From contig NZ_CP147519.1 of NCBI RefSeq assembly GCF_037201965.1, positions 1 through 64,000 on the forward strand: a stretch of DNA of 64,000 bases, written 5' to 3'. The notes below the pieces were generated by a model that worked only from the letters and a program-made list of their open reading frames with translations, did no database searches and was not told the origin of the DNA. This DNA is from Spirosoma sp. SC4-14. GTDB lineage: Bacteria; Bacteroidota; Bacteroidia; Cytophagales; Spirosomataceae. Below, piece after piece: positions 8,293-18,260 of this stretch (position 1 is the stretch's first letter; the number at the start of each line of letters is the position of its first letter). The translations under genes were made by a program, and so were the position numbers.

Positions 8293-9366
8293 ATGCACAC
8301 TCTTTCGTGTACGCCAAACAAGTCAACCGGCGCAGGCAATAGCCTTAAACGCAACCGATTTAACGTGGCTTTGCAGCTGACTGCGCTCACACTAAGCACA
8401 CTGCCCGGAGCTCATGCTCAGGACGGGAATGCCGGTATCAAATCTACTACCAGAGCTACACCTATTCAGGTCGTTGATATGTTTCATACGGCTTTTGGTA
8501 AACATGACGGGCGGGCCGTTCATGCCAAGGGCTTCATTCTGGAGGGTAGTTTTACACCCGCACCCGAAGCTCGTAAGCTGACAAAAGCGGCCCATTTACA
8601 AAGCGGTTCGCTGCCGGTTCTCGTTCGATTCTCTGACTTTACGGGGATTCCCGATATTCCTGACACGGTAGGGGCCTCCCACCCACGGGGTATGGCCATC
8701 AAGTTTCAAATGCCCGAGAATCAATCGACCGATATCATCTTCCATAGTTTCAACGGCTTCCCTGTGTCCACAACGGATCAGTTTAAAGTCATGCTGGAAG
8801 CCATTGGGGCCAATCGAGAAGGAAATCCAGCCACGCTGAACCAGTTTCTGGCGACGCATCCTGTCGCGAAAACTTTTTTGACGACGCAAAAACCCTTCAC
8901 CCCAAGCTGGGGAACGCTGGCCTACTTTGGCGTAAATTCATTTAAGTTTACCAACAAGGCTGGCCAATCGCAGTATGTTCGTTATCAGATCATTCCTGAA
9001 GCTGGTGAGCAGTTCCTGACGGCCCAGCAGGTTGCCGCTTTAGGCCCCAATTACCTACAGGAAGAAATTAAGGAGCGAGTGGCTAAGAAACCGGTTGTGT
9101 TTAAGCTGTATGCTCAGATTGCCCAGAAAGGCGATAAGATCAAAGATCCTTCAATTGCCTGGCCCGATAGCCGGAAGCGTGTTCTGCTCGGAACGGTGAC
9201 AATCACTAAAGTGGCCGCGAATACGGTTGCGGAGGATAAAACGCTGTTTTTCAATCCCAACAACGTACCCGAAGGGATTAATATCGCCGACCCAATGCTG
9301 CTGGACCGGGCACGCGCGTATCCTATTTCGGTAGGTGGACGTCAGGGGGCGTTTGAAGTGCATTAA
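8293..9366 (+). CDS. Secreted catalase-like peroxidase
   Basis: A 357-residue small-subunit catalase family peroxidase, probably breaking down peroxides in the periplasm with haem. A signal peptide is visible: basic residues near 20-22, then a hydrophobic stretch and an AHA-QD cleavage site near residue 42. The distal His is His77 in the VHAKGF motif. The VRFSDFTG block and ASHPRGMAIKF block are family hallmarks, and R339-A-R-A-Y343 provides the proximal tyrosine ligand. Classical catalases are about 480 residues or more, so this is the short SrpA-like type. It has its own sigma-54-type promoter and stands at the head of a run of plus-strand redox genes. Confidence 0.9.
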   Translation: MHTLSCTPNKSTGAGNSLKRNRFNVALQLTALTLSTLPGAHAQDGNAGIKSTTRATPIQVVDMFHTAFGKHDGRAVHAKGFILEGSFTPAPEARKLTKAAHLQSGSLPVLVRFSDFTGIPDIPDTVGASHPRGMAIKFQMPENQSTDIIFHSFNGFPVSTTDQFKVMLEAIGANREGNPATLNQFLATHPVAKTFLTTQKPFTPSWGTLAYFGVNSFKFTNKAGQSQYVRYQIIPEAGEQFLTAQQVAALGPNYLQEEIKERVAKKPVVFKLYAQIAQKGDKIKDPSIAWPDSRKRVLLGTVTITKVAANTVAEDKTLFFNPNNVPEGINIADPMLLDRARAYPISVGGRQGAFEVH

Positions 9367-9433
9367 CTGTCACCCCGTCAATCATTCTGTTGCCAGACGA
9401 CTTAGAAAAGTCCGAATTCACAGTAAACTCTTT

Positions 9434-10221
9434 ATGGATATGCGAACCGTATTGATTACCGGAGCAACCTCAGGTATTGGGTTGAGTATTGCCAACAAAC
9501 TTCATGAAAACGGCTTTACCGTGTTTGGCACCAGTCGTTTTCCGGAACGGCATCAACACAAGGTTGCCTTTATGCTATTACCCTTGGACATAACGTCCGA
9601 AGAGTCGATAAAAAACTGTTTAGCTGCCTTATCGGCTAAAACGGTAGTGATCGACGTGTTGATAAATAACGCGGGAAATGACCTGAATGGAAGTGCCGAG
9701 GAAACCAGCTCGACATTAGCCCGCAAGCAGTTTGAGATTAATTTTTGGGGAACGGTCAATATGACAAAAGCCGTCTTGCCTTTGATGAGAGCCCAAAAAA
9801 GTGGTCAGATTATCACTATTGGCTCCCTGGCCGGACTGGTTGGAATTCCGTTTCAAAGCTTTTATGTGGCCTCGAAACATGCGCTGGAAGGTTTTTTAAG
9901 TCGTTAAGATTCGAGGTGAAACCGTTCAATATCCGTATTTCCGTGGTAGAGCCTGCTTTTTTCAAGACCAACCTGGTGCAGGGGTTCGCCTACGCTGAAC
10001 CAACAATTGCCGATCGGGAAAACGCTTTATCGGCCTATTCGAGTTCGATAAAGAACGGCCCCTCGCCAGAGCCGGTAGCTGATGTTGTATTAAAAATACT
10101 TCGGACTACCAGGCCACAGTTCAGCTATCGGGTGGGCAGCGATGCTAAAACACTCCCTGTCATACAATTTCTGTCGTATCCCTTATATGAGTGGGGGGCG
10201 GCAAAAAGATTCAACATTTAA
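9434..10221 (+). pseudogene. Short-chain dehydrogenase/reductase, frameshifted
   Basis: An SDR oxidoreductase broken by one base. The first frame (9434-9907) runs MDMRTVLITGATSGIG (the cofactor motif), INNAGN, and the catalytic YVASK, then stops after EGFLSR. The second frame continues the family sequence as FFKSLRFEVKPFNIRISVVEP and ends at 10221. Adding one T to the run of six T at 9892-9897 restores EGFFKSLRFEV and a protein of about 260 residues. This is either a sequencing or assembly error or a recent inactivating mutation. The downstream lipoprotein hydrolase starts only 15 bases later, so the two form an operon. SDR specificity cannot be told. Confidence 0.85.
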
Positions 10222-10236
10222 AAACACACAAGACGT

Positions 10237-11043
10237 ATGAAAACCTTACTTATCTCCCTCCTCTTGGCCAGTGCCATGCTGGTTACGCTTACCGCCTGTA
10301 AAAATGACGATGACCCATCACCGGCACACACATTTGTACTCGTACACGGTGCCTGGCAGGCTCCTTATGCCTGGCAGTATGTCAAGAGCCAACTGGAGCA
10401 AAAAGGCCAGAAGGTTGTCGTTGTCGAATTACCGGGCCACGGTACTGACAAAACACCCCCGGCTACGGTAACAATGGATGCCTATCGGGACAAAGTTATT
10501 GCAGCCATCAATAATCAATCCGGGAATATCATATTGGTCGGTCACAGTATGGGTGGGGTGGTGGTGACCGCAACGGCCGAGAAGATCCCGGCCCGAATTG
10601 ATAAGCTGGTCTACATTGGTGCGTTTCTTCCAGCCAGCGGACAGTCGCTGCTGGCGTTGGCCCTGACAGACAGCACGTCGCTGCTTGGCCCTGCCTTGGT
10701 CCCGTCGGCCGACAACCTGACGCTGGGTATCAAGTCGGAGAACCTGGTTCCGATCTTTATTCAGGATGGATCGGACGCGGTAAAAAAACTGGTTGTCGAT
10801 AACTACCAGCCCGAACCCGCTATTCCCTTCACCAATCCCGTGACACTGACTGCTGCCAATTTTGGAAAAGTAGATAAGTACTACGTGCATACGGCGCTGG
10901 ATCATGCCGTGGGCCTGCCGCTGCAAAAGCGCATGGTGACAGCGGCAGGTATAAAAAATACATACACCCTCAATAGTAGTCACTGTCCGTTTCTTTCGAT
11001 GCCTGATCAGGTGACAACTGTACTCATGGACATTGCCAAATAG
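10237..11043 (+). CDS. Alpha/beta hydrolase lipoprotein (esterase-like)
   Basis: A 268-residue hydrolase exported as a lipoprotein: a 20-residue signal peptide ends in the lipobox LTAC with Cys21. The alpha/beta fold is shown by FVLVHGAWQ (oxyanion region), the nucleophile elbow GHSMGG with Ser104 and a late SHCPF motif that would supply the catalytic His. The domain resembles the EstC/salicylate-esterase-like group of small esterases. It follows the SDR by 15 bases and is followed by a second, cytoplasmic alpha/beta hydrolase. Substrate is unknown; a small ester or lactone is plausible. Confidence 0.87.
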   Translation: MKTLLISLLLASAMLVTLTACKNDDDPSPAHTFVLVHGAWQAPYAWQYVKSQLEQKGQKVVVVELPGHGTDKTPPATVTMDAYRDKVIAAINNQSGNIILVGHSMGGVVVTATAEKIPARIDKLVYIGAFLPASGQSLLALALTDSTSLLGPALVPSADNLTLGIKSENLVPIFIQDGSDAVKKLVVDNYQPEPAIPFTNPVTLTAANFGKVDKYYVHTALDHAVGLPLQKRMVTAAGIKNTYTLNSSHCPFLSMPDQVTTVLMDIAK

Positions 11044-11135
11044 GCGTCAAAAATGACTGCAAACAATAGCGTATATAGTATACCGTCAGCAGTCGATGGA
11101 CTACTAAATCTTTCACTAAACACATTTCTACGAAC

Positions 11136-11924
11136 ATGGAAGCAAGCAAAAATCGACCAATTCTATTTATTACGGGTGCCTTTGTCGGCAATAACTGTTG
11201 GGACGAATGGATCTCGTTCTTCTGCGCAAAAGGATATGCTTGTAGTGCACCGCCCTGGCCTTATAAGGATGCTTCGCCGGCTGAGCTCCGAAGCCGTCAG
11301 CCCGACCCGGATATTGCCTCCATCCGGCTGGCTCAGTTGACCGATCACTACGCTGAAATTGCCAATCGCTATACCGAAAAGCCCATCCTGATTGGCCACT
11401 CGATTGGCGGCCTGATGGTCCAGCTTTTACTACAACGAGATTTGGGGACCGCAGGCGTAGCCATTCATCCTGTTGCTCCACAAGGTCTCTTAACCTTTGA
11501 GCTATCTTTCTATAAATCGACCTGGCACCCGTTGGGCTTGTTTACCGATTCGGACGAAAGCTATCTAATGTCGTTTGAGGATTGGCAGTACATATTTACC
11601 AACGGGATGCCTTATGAGGCTCAGCGCGAAGCGTATGACAAATTTGTGGTGCCGGAATCAAAGAAAGTATCGAGGGATGGCCTAACCGAAGCGGCTCATA
11701 TTGATTTCTCCAAATACCACCCACCGCTATTGATTACCTCCGGGAGCACCGACCACATCATTCCTGCTTCACTGAACCATACCAATTACATGAAGTACAA
11801 AGACAGCCGCTCCATTACCGATTACAAAGAATTTGAGGGGCGCAATCACTTTGTATTGGGCCAGCCAACGTGGCGTGAAGATGCCGAATACATCCTGAAT
11901 TGGCTAGAGAGCACAACTGTTTAG
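11136..11924 (+). CDS. Alpha/beta hydrolase (cytoplasmic)
   Basis: A 262-residue alpha/beta hydrolase without a signal peptide. It has an ILFITGAFVGNNCWDEW oxyanion block, nucleophile elbow GHSIGG with Ser89, an ITSGSTDHIIP acid region and a final GRNHFVLGQP block with the catalytic His. It appears related to but clearly distinct from the lipoprotein hydrolase upstream, 92 bases away. An overlapping frame at 11053-11340 is a shadow. It probably acts on a small ester, amide or lactone inside the cell; the substrate is not known. Confidence 0.87.
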   Translation: MEASKNRPILFITGAFVGNNCWDEWISFFCAKGYACSAPPWPYKDASPAELRSRQPDPDIASIRLAQLTDHYAEIANRYTEKPILIGHSIGGLMVQLLLQRDLGTAGVAIHPVAPQGLLTFELSFYKSTWHPLGLFTDSDESYLMSFEDWQYIFTNGMPYEAQREAYDKFVVPESKKVSRDGLTEAAHIDFSKYHPPLLITSGSTDHIIPASLNHTNYMKYKDSRSITDYKEFEGRNHFVLGQPTWREDAEYILNWLESTTV

Positions 11925-11978
11925 TTCGGCGGGTTTGGTAGTCAGGCTACCAACAAAAGGCCTTTAACAAATAAAATC

Positions 11979-13437
11979 ATGATGTCCTATACAACGTTAA
12001 ACAAACAATTCATCAACGGCCAGTGGACAGATGGCTGTGCTAAAGAAACGAATGGATAACCTCAATCCATTTACGGAGGAGGTTATCCATTCGTTGCCGT
12101 CAGCCGCCACCAGTGATGTAGACACCGCTTTTCAGGTTGCCAAAAACGCGTCGGCTGCCTGGGCGTCCAGTAACCCCCTGTATCGCCGGGATTTGCTGCT
12201 CAAAGCCGCCCGGCTTATTTCCGAACGGCAGGATGAGTTCATCGACTGGCTAACCAAAGAAGCGGGAAGTACCTACATCAAAGGTGTTATTGAGGTACAA
12301 CAGGCGCATGATATTCTGGTAGAAGCGGCCTCGTTTCCCACTCGGATGCACGGCCGGACAATGGCGTCGACCATTGATGGTAAAGAATCGTATGTGTACC
12401 GAAAGCCATTGGGTGTGGTAAGCCTGATAAGTCCCTGGAATTTTCCATTATACCTCTCCATGCGCACCATTGCACCTGCGCTGGCGGTTGGCAACACGAT
12501 GGTCGTAAAGCCCTCGGTGGAGTCGTTGGTGACGGGTGGAACGATCATTGCCAAATTATTAGAAGAAGCGGGGTTCCCGGCCGGGGTGTTCAATGTAGTG
12601 GTAGGGAAATCAAATTTGATCGGCGACTATTTCACAGGTCATCTGTTTTCTAAATTTGTCTCGTTTACGGGCTCAACGCCAGTTGGGAAAGGTATTGGTC
12701 GAATTGCCGGCGAATCGGTTAAGAAGTTGGCACTCGAACTGGGTGGTAACAATGCGTTCATTGTGCTTAACGATGCCGATGTTGGTCAGGCTGTTGCGGG
12801 TGCCATCTTTGGGAAGTTTCTGCATCAGGGGCAGGTGTGCATGGCCACGAACCGAATTCTGGTTCATGAATCTATCTACGAAGAGTTCAAGACCAAATTT
12901 GTAGCCCATACCCAAACGTTACCTTATGGCGATCCGGCCGACAAACAGACGGTTATCGGACCAGTGATCGACAGAAAAGCGGTTAAGCGCATTCTGGGAA
13001 TGATTGACGAGTCGGTTAAAATGGGGGCTGTCGTCGAAACAGGAAATCAGGTGGCAGGCAATGTCATACAACCCACGGTACTGTCGAACGTAACGGTTGA
13101 TATGCCCATATTCCGGGATGAAATCTTCGGTCCTGCGGTAAGTATCATGCCGTTCAAAACCGATGAAGAAGCCATTGCACTGGCGAATGCCACCGAATAT
13201 GGCCTAAGTGGTGCTGTGCATACGCGGGACATATACCGGGGTATGAAGCTGGCCCGGCAAGTCGAAACGGGTATGATCCACATCAACGACCAGTCAGACA
13301 ATGACGAAGTACATGCGCCTTTTGGTGGCGAAAAGTCATCGGGTACAGGGCGCTTTGGCGGAGACTTCATGCTGGAAGAAATGACCACCGTTCAGTGGGT
13401 CAGTGTAGTGCACGAACCCCGGCAGTATCCCTTTTAA
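11979..13437 (+). CDS. Aldehyde dehydrogenase family protein, probably frameshifted near the start
   Basis: Oxidises an aldehyde to an acid with NAD(P). The intact frame is 12031-13437 (468 residues) with LISPWNFPLYLSMR, FTGSTPVGKGIG (nucleotide region), LELGGNN with the general-base Glu, and the nucleophile in GQVCMATNR (Cys270 of this frame). The usual N-terminus is missing from that frame but is present in another: from the ATG at 11979 it reads LNKQFINGQWTDGCAKET and then hits a stop at 12057. Removing one A near 12050-12052 joins ET to MDNLNPFTEEV, the expected sequence. So the true gene probably starts at 11979 and carries a one-base insertion, real or artefactual. It resembles benzaldehyde/vanillin dehydrogenase-type enzymes. 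Confidence 0.85.
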
Positions 13438-13472
13438 CATTCACTGGAATGGCTTTATAACTAAATAGCTCA

Positions 13473-15743
13473 TTATACAGAATGAATCCTTCCTCGGTCT
13501 ATTCTATCAGCTGTAAATTGTAAGCTTATCTGAACACCGTCGCTTTGGTCGATTTGAAGGGTGCCCCGTAACTGTTTACTAAGTCCCCTGATCAAGCTCA
13601 TACCCAGCGTTCGACTTCGGTTCGGGTTGAGATCGGCAGGTAAGCCAATGCCATTATCCCTGATCGTAAGCCGGTAGGTTTTGCTATCAGGCTTTAGTAA
13701 CGTAATGGCGATAAAACCGTTCTGTCCTGAGGGGAAAGCGTGTTTTAATGAGTTGGTGACCGCTTCGTTTATAATCAGACCCAGCGGAACGGCCAGCGTT
13801 ATGTCTAACCCAATAGGGGCTACTTCAATCTGCTTTTGGATAGTATCTTGACGGTCAAAGCTTGTGATCAGGTAGTCTACAATTTCTTCTATATACTCTG
13901 AGAGTTCAACGTTGGCGAGGTGATCGGATTGATACAACTTCTGGTGAATCAGGGCCATGGCATGCACCCGGTTCTGGCTTTCCCGGATGGCCGACTGGGC
14001 CGAATGGTCGGTCAGATACACGCCCTGAGAGTGAAGCAAGCTGTTGATGATCTGTAGGTTATTCTTAACCCGGTGGTGGATCTCTTTTAACATCCACTCT
14101 TTCTCCGCCAAAAGGCGATCCTTTTCGATGAGTACTTGCTTGAGAGAATCGTTTTTCAGGTTGATTTCCTGCTTTTGAGACTCAAGTAGCTGATGACTAT
14201 GTTGTTTGAGTCGGAACCGATTGAAGCTAACGCCGAGCAGACTCACTAAAAGAATAGCACCAGCGATAAAGCCGTAACGGGTTGTTTGTGCCCGCTTCAA
14301 TTCGCTTTGCTGGCGCTGTTCTTTTTCGGTCAATAACTGAATTTGCTGCTCTTTTTTTTGGGTTTCATACTGAATCTCCATTTCGTTGATCTGCCGGCTT
14401 TTAACAGCATTGGAAATGGAGTCATTTAACGCTTTGTACTGCTGATACTGAGCAATAGCGGCAACATAACGACCGGCCGCAGAATCCACTTTAAACGCCA
14501 TTAAATGCACTTCCATGAGGATATTGGCGGGTACCTGACCCTGGGGAGCCGACAATAGTTTCCGGAGAAAGGGACTGGCTTTGGAAAACTGCTTCGTTGC
14601 CACATAAAATCGCCCGATGCCCATATTGGCAACTAGGGCTACCCAGGACGCGGTTTTTTTGCTCCACTCAATGCTTTCTAAATAATAGGCTTCTGCCCGT
14701 TTGTATTCCTTGAGGGCGGCATAACACTCCCCAAAACTTTCGGCCATTGTCATTTTGTCATCAACGACAAGGGGCAGATTTTTTCGGTCAATAGCTGTCA
14801 AAAATTGCAGTGCTTCCTGTGCTTTCCCCTGTTTGAGCAAAGCTCTGGCTAACTTTTTCGCCATAGCTGCATCGACAATCACCTGGCCTTTTTGCCTGCT
14901 GATGGCCAGCGAATTTCTATACGTCTCGATACTTTTATCAATCTGCCCTAACTCAAAATAAACATTCCCCAACCTGAAATAAGCCTCATCGAGCTGGCTC
15001 TTATTCCCGTTTGCCTCCAGGTTGCTGACCATTTTCAAGGCGTAAAAGAGCGCGGAGTGTAAATCTCCCCGATAAAAACCAATATTCGATAGCGCAAAGA
15101 ACGTTTTGTAAATGCTTTTGTCGCCGATCGCTTTTTGAATCGTCAGGGTGCGCAGGTACCCCTGTTCGGACTCCTTTAACTTACCCTGTATACCATGCAA
15201 CTCTCCTATGGCCGACCTTATGATAACTTCCTGTTGCCGGTCGCCGACCTGGTTCGTCAGGGCCAGTGCATGCCCATAGGCCGTTAAAATCTCCGTGTAA
15301 TTCTCTTCTGTCTTTACTAAACCAGCACCCAGTCTGAACCAGGCCTTGCCTTCCTGACCTTTATTGCCAGTCTGCTGATAGACCTTGATCACCTGAGTGA
15401 AATAAGCTTTTCCTTGTGCCAGCTCGTTCTTTCTGAAGTAGTAGGTACCTAACAGATATAGACTTTCCTCTTTCCATTTTTGATCGCCAAGCCGATTGCT
15501 GAGGGTTAACGCCTGCTCAAAAAGCAGAAGGGTGCTGTCCAGATTGGCTTTGGTCTGAGTGGGCAGACCAAGCGTGTACTTACCTAATTCCAATAACAGT
15601 TTTACCTGGGTTGTGTCGCTCCGGTTTCGGTTTAGCTGATGGCGCACACTATCGAGTTGTGGAGCAGACAACTGAGCCTGAGCCGGTAGCGTAAACAGGC
15701 ACCAGATACTCGGAATAAGAAGCTGTTTCCTCGTTATCATCAA
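13473..15743 (-). CDS. TPR-containing sensor histidine kinase, HisKA_2 type (copy 1)
   Basis: A 756-residue membrane sensor kinase. A signal peptide (MMITRKQLLIPSIWCLFTLPAQAQ) is followed by a large periplasmic array of tetratricopeptide repeats (about 55-440), a transmembrane helix near 480-500 (GFIAGAILLVSLLGVSFN), a coiled coil, then the HisKA_2 phosphoacceptor motif KEIHHRVKNNLQI with the phosphorylated His near 553, and a HATPase domain with N-box NEAVTNSLKHAF, DNGIGLP and a GMSLIRGL lid. It is the last of three tandem paralogs, 57 bases after the previous one. No response regulator gene is adjacent; the sigma-54 regulator at 22.2-24.2 kb is the likely partner (inference). Confidence 0.92.
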   Translation of the reverse strand: MMITRKQLLIPSIWCLFTLPAQAQLSAPQLDSVRHQLNRNRSDTTQVKLLLELGKYTLGLPTQTKANLDSTLLLFEQALTLSNRLGDQKWKEESLYLLGTYYFRKNELAQGKAYFTQVIKVYQQTGNKGQEGKAWFRLGAGLVKTEENYTEILTAYGHALALTNQVGDRQQEVIIRSAIGELHGIQGKLKESEQGYLRTLTIQKAIGDKSIYKTFFALSNIGFYRGDLHSALFYALKMVSNLEANGNKSQLDEAYFRLGNVYFELGQIDKSIETYRNSLAISRQKGQVIVDAAMAKKLARALLKQGKAQEALQFLTAIDRKNLPLVVDDKMTMAESFGECYAALKEYKRAEAYYLESIEWSKKTASWVALVANMGIGRFYVATKQFSKASPFLRKLLSAPQGQVPANILMEVHLMAFKVDSAAGRYVAAIAQYQQYKALNDSISNAVKSRQINEMEIQYETQKKEQQIQLLTEKEQRQQSELKRAQTTRYGFIAGAILLVSLLGVSFNRFRLKQHSHQLLESQKQEINLKNDSLKQVLIEKDRLLAEKEWMLKEIHHRVKNNLQIINSLLHSQGVYLTDHSAQSAIRESQNRVHAMALIHQKLYQSDHLANVELSEYIEEIVDYLITSFDRQDTIQKQIEVAPIGLDITLAVPLGLIINEAVTNSLKHAFPSGQNGFIAITLLKPDSKTYRLTIRDNGIGLPADLNPNRSRTLGMSLIRGLSKQLRGTLQIDQSDGVQISLQFTADRIDRGRIHSV

Positions 15744-15800
15744 CGAATCTAGGATTGAGTGTGAATTATTGGTTGAAAAGAAACGTATGCCCGAAAACGG

Positions 15801-18179
15801 CTAATCGCTGCCGACCATTTCTTTCACTATTTTTTCTTCCGTAAACGTCAGGCTTATCTGTACACCGTCGCTCTGATTGATTTGTAAACGACCACCCAGT
15901 TGCTTACTCAACCCCCGAATCAGACTCATGCCTAACGTCCTGCTGCGGTTTGGGTTGATATAGGCGGGCAGGCCAATACCATTATCGCTAACCGTAAGCT
16001 GGTACGTTTGGCTGTCCAGTCTTTTCAGGTCAACACCAACAATACCCGTCTGATTGAATGGAAAGGCATGTTTCAGAGAATTGGTAACCACCTCGTTAAT
16101 AATCAACCCGAGGGGTACAGCCAGCGTCACATCCAGATCAACGGGAGTCAGAGAAATTTGCTTACGAACGGTATCTTCTCGGTTGAACGATTGGATCAAG
16201 TAATCGACAATCTCTGTCACATAACCTACCATGGGAATAGCGGTGAGCTGATCGGACTGGTACAGCTTTTGATGAATCAGGGCCATCGCATGCACCCGGT
16301 TCTGACTTTCCCGGATGGCCGACTGGGCGGCCTGGTCGGTCAGATACACACCCTGAGAATGGAGCAGGCTGGTAATGATCTGAAGATTATTTTTTACCCG
16401 GTGGTGAATCTCTTTGAGCATCCATTCTTTCTCGGTCAATAGTTGTTGCTGACTGGCGAGGAGCGTTTCCAGCGTCTGGTTCTTCTGGTTGATCTCACGT
16501 TGTTTCGCTTCGAGGAGCTGGTTGCTTTTCTGCTTGATCCGGTAGCGGTTATAACTCAAACCCAGCAAACAAAGCAACAGAATCGAACAAATCAGGATTG
16601 TATTTCGGATGGTTCGGGCCTGGTCTAATTCAGTGGCCTGCAAGTGGCTTTGTTTCCTGAGCAGGCTAATGTTCTGTTGATTTTCCTTCGTCTCATACTG
16701 GATTTCCAACTGAGCAATCTGCTTCGCCTTGGTTTCGCTGAAGAGCGAATCATTCAATGTTTTATGAAGCCGGAAATGATGAATGGCGGACAAATACTTT
16801 CCCTGAGCTGAATCGACTTTAAAGAGCATGTAGTGAATGTCTTTCACCGTCGACAAGGCGTGTTTCTGGGGAATAAAAGCCAATGCTTTTTCCAGGAAGA
16901 GCCCCGCCTTTTTAATGTCCTGCTGCTCCAGATAAAACTGACCGACTTCTGCCTGAACTTTCTGCGACATCTCTGTATTCTGATGGGATTTTTCGTACCA
17001 GTCGATGGCTTCCAGATAGTAGCTCTCGGCCAGTGCAGACTGATGCAGGGATTGGTAGCAATTGGCCAGACTTTGCGCGATGCACCCTTTTTGAACTTTG
17101 TTGATCGGTGGTATTTCTCCGACTAATTTTTTCAGCAGGTGAATGGCTTCCAATGCTTTATGATGGGCTGTCAAATCGCGGGCAATAATGCTTGCAACAT
17201 TATACATGGGCAGGTCGGCCTGTTTTTCCTGCCGCCATTTCTGGAGCGCTTTCTTGTACCAACTGATGGCCTGTTCCTGCTTCCCCAACTCCCAGTAGAT
17301 CTGGGCCACATCACCATAAAACGTGGCCGCAAGCAAGGTGTCCCGAGTTCGGTTCATGCTCTCCAGACACTGAAACGAATAGCCCAGGGCTTTGCCGTAA
17401 TTGCCCTTTAATCGGTTGATGTACGATAGCCAGCTGTAGGTATAATGGAGCTTGGGATAGCCAATAGCTTTGTAGCGGTTCAACACATTGACGAATTCAC
17501 TATTGCCCAAATCCAGCTTTCCCTGATTGGTATGAAACGCGGCAATTTCACGAAGGATCAAAATTTCGGACTCGTAGTTTCCGATTGCCCTGTAGATTGA
17601 AGCCGCCTGCGTATAGCAAGCCACGACAACCGGAAAATTCTTGGTGGTAAACACGGAACAGGCACCAAATCGTGTCAGCGCTTCGGCCTGCCCATTCCTG
17701 TCATTTGTTCGGATACAGTCGGTGATAAGTTCATTAAAAAGCAATTTGCCCACCGTTGTATCCCTTAATTCCATGTGGGCAACCACCAGCATTGTCTCGG
17801 CCGCGTGTCGTTTGGCAGGCAAATGAAGCCTGGCACTTAAAGCTTTAGCCTGATCCAGATACCCTTTTGCGCTGTCTAAATCCAGTTTAACTTCACCGTA
17901 CTTTAGCACATGAAACTTTCCTAACGCAATCAGAGCGTTAATGCGGTTGGTATCGTTTGGGTTACTGGCTAGCTGCTTCAGATATTGATTGACCATTTGT
18001 CGATTTATGTTCTGTCCCTGGCCCGACAGACTGGTCAACAGTAAGCCAACCGCTAACACATAGCTCCGAAAGCGACTCCGGAAAAAAAACAGAAGTGTAG
18101 CTCTATCAGACGAGACAACTTCAGGGAGCCTCATTGACAATTGCGGGCGATTGAACGTAGCGACTGGTTTCATGAACAA
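15801..18179 (-). CDS. TPR-containing sensor histidine kinase, HisKA_2 type (copy 2)
   Basis: A 792-residue paralog of its two neighbours with the same order: signal or membrane anchor near 33-55 (FRSYVLAVGLLLTSLSGQGQ), TPR-rich sensor domain, transmembrane helix near 535-550 (TILICSILLLCLLGLSYN), coiled coil, HisKA_2 motif KEIHHRVKNNLQIITSLLHS and HATPase with NEVVTNSLKHAF, DNGIGLP and GMSLIRGL. The periplasmic part differs much more from copy 1 than the kinase core does, as expected if the copies sense different signals and share a response regulator. An ATG at codon 3 is an equal start. It lies 81 bases after copy 3. Confidence 0.92.
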   Translation of the reverse strand: MFMKPVATFNRPQLSMRLPEVVSSDRATLLFFFRSRFRSYVLAVGLLLTSLSGQGQNINRQMVNQYLKQLASNPNDTNRINALIALGKFHVLKYGEVKLDLDSAKGYLDQAKALSARLHLPAKRHAAETMLVVAHMELRDTTVGKLLFNELITDCIRTNDRNGQAEALTRFGACSVFTTKNFPVVVACYTQAASIYRAIGNYESEILILREIAAFHTNQGKLDLGNSEFVNVLNRYKAIGYPKLHYTYSWLSYINRLKGNYGKALGYSFQCLESMNRTRDTLLAATFYGDVAQIYWELGKQEQAISWYKKALQKWRQEKQADLPMYNVASIIARDLTAHHKALEAIHLLKKLVGEIPPINKVQKGCIAQSLANCYQSLHQSALAESYYLEAIDWYEKSHQNTEMSQKVQAEVGQFYLEQQDIKKAGLFLEKALAFIPQKHALSTVKDIHYMLFKVDSAQGKYLSAIHHFRLHKTLNDSLFSETKAKQIAQLEIQYETKENQQNISLLRKQSHLQATELDQARTIRNTILICSILLLCLLGLSYNRYRIKQKSNQLLEAKQREINQKNQTLETLLASQQQLLTEKEWMLKEIHHRVKNNLQIITSLLHSQGVYLTDQAAQSAIRESQNRVHAMALIHQKLYQSDQLTAIPMVGYVTEIVDYLIQSFNREDTVRKQISLTPVDLDVTLAVPLGLIINEVVTNSLKHAFPFNQTGIVGVDLKRLDSQTYQLTVSDNGIGLPAYINPNRSRTLGMSLIRGLSKQLGGRLQINQSDGVQISLTFTEEKIVKEMVGSD

Positions 18180-18260
18180 TGACTATATAGAATAGTCTTT
18201 TACGTCTTCCTTTGCAATTTCAATCAAATCAGCCAGATTGTTACACATATAATGTGCTGA

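Noticed and set aside
10429..10983. Minus-strand frame of 184 codons opposite the lipoprotein hydrolase
   Set aside because: Shadow of a gene with a lipobox and a GHSMGG elbow; no independent support.
16008..16442. Plus-strand frame of 144 codons opposite TPR kinase copy 2
   Set aside because: Antisense to the HATPase and HisKA_2 region; similar shadows occur opposite the other copies because the kinase DNA is conserved.
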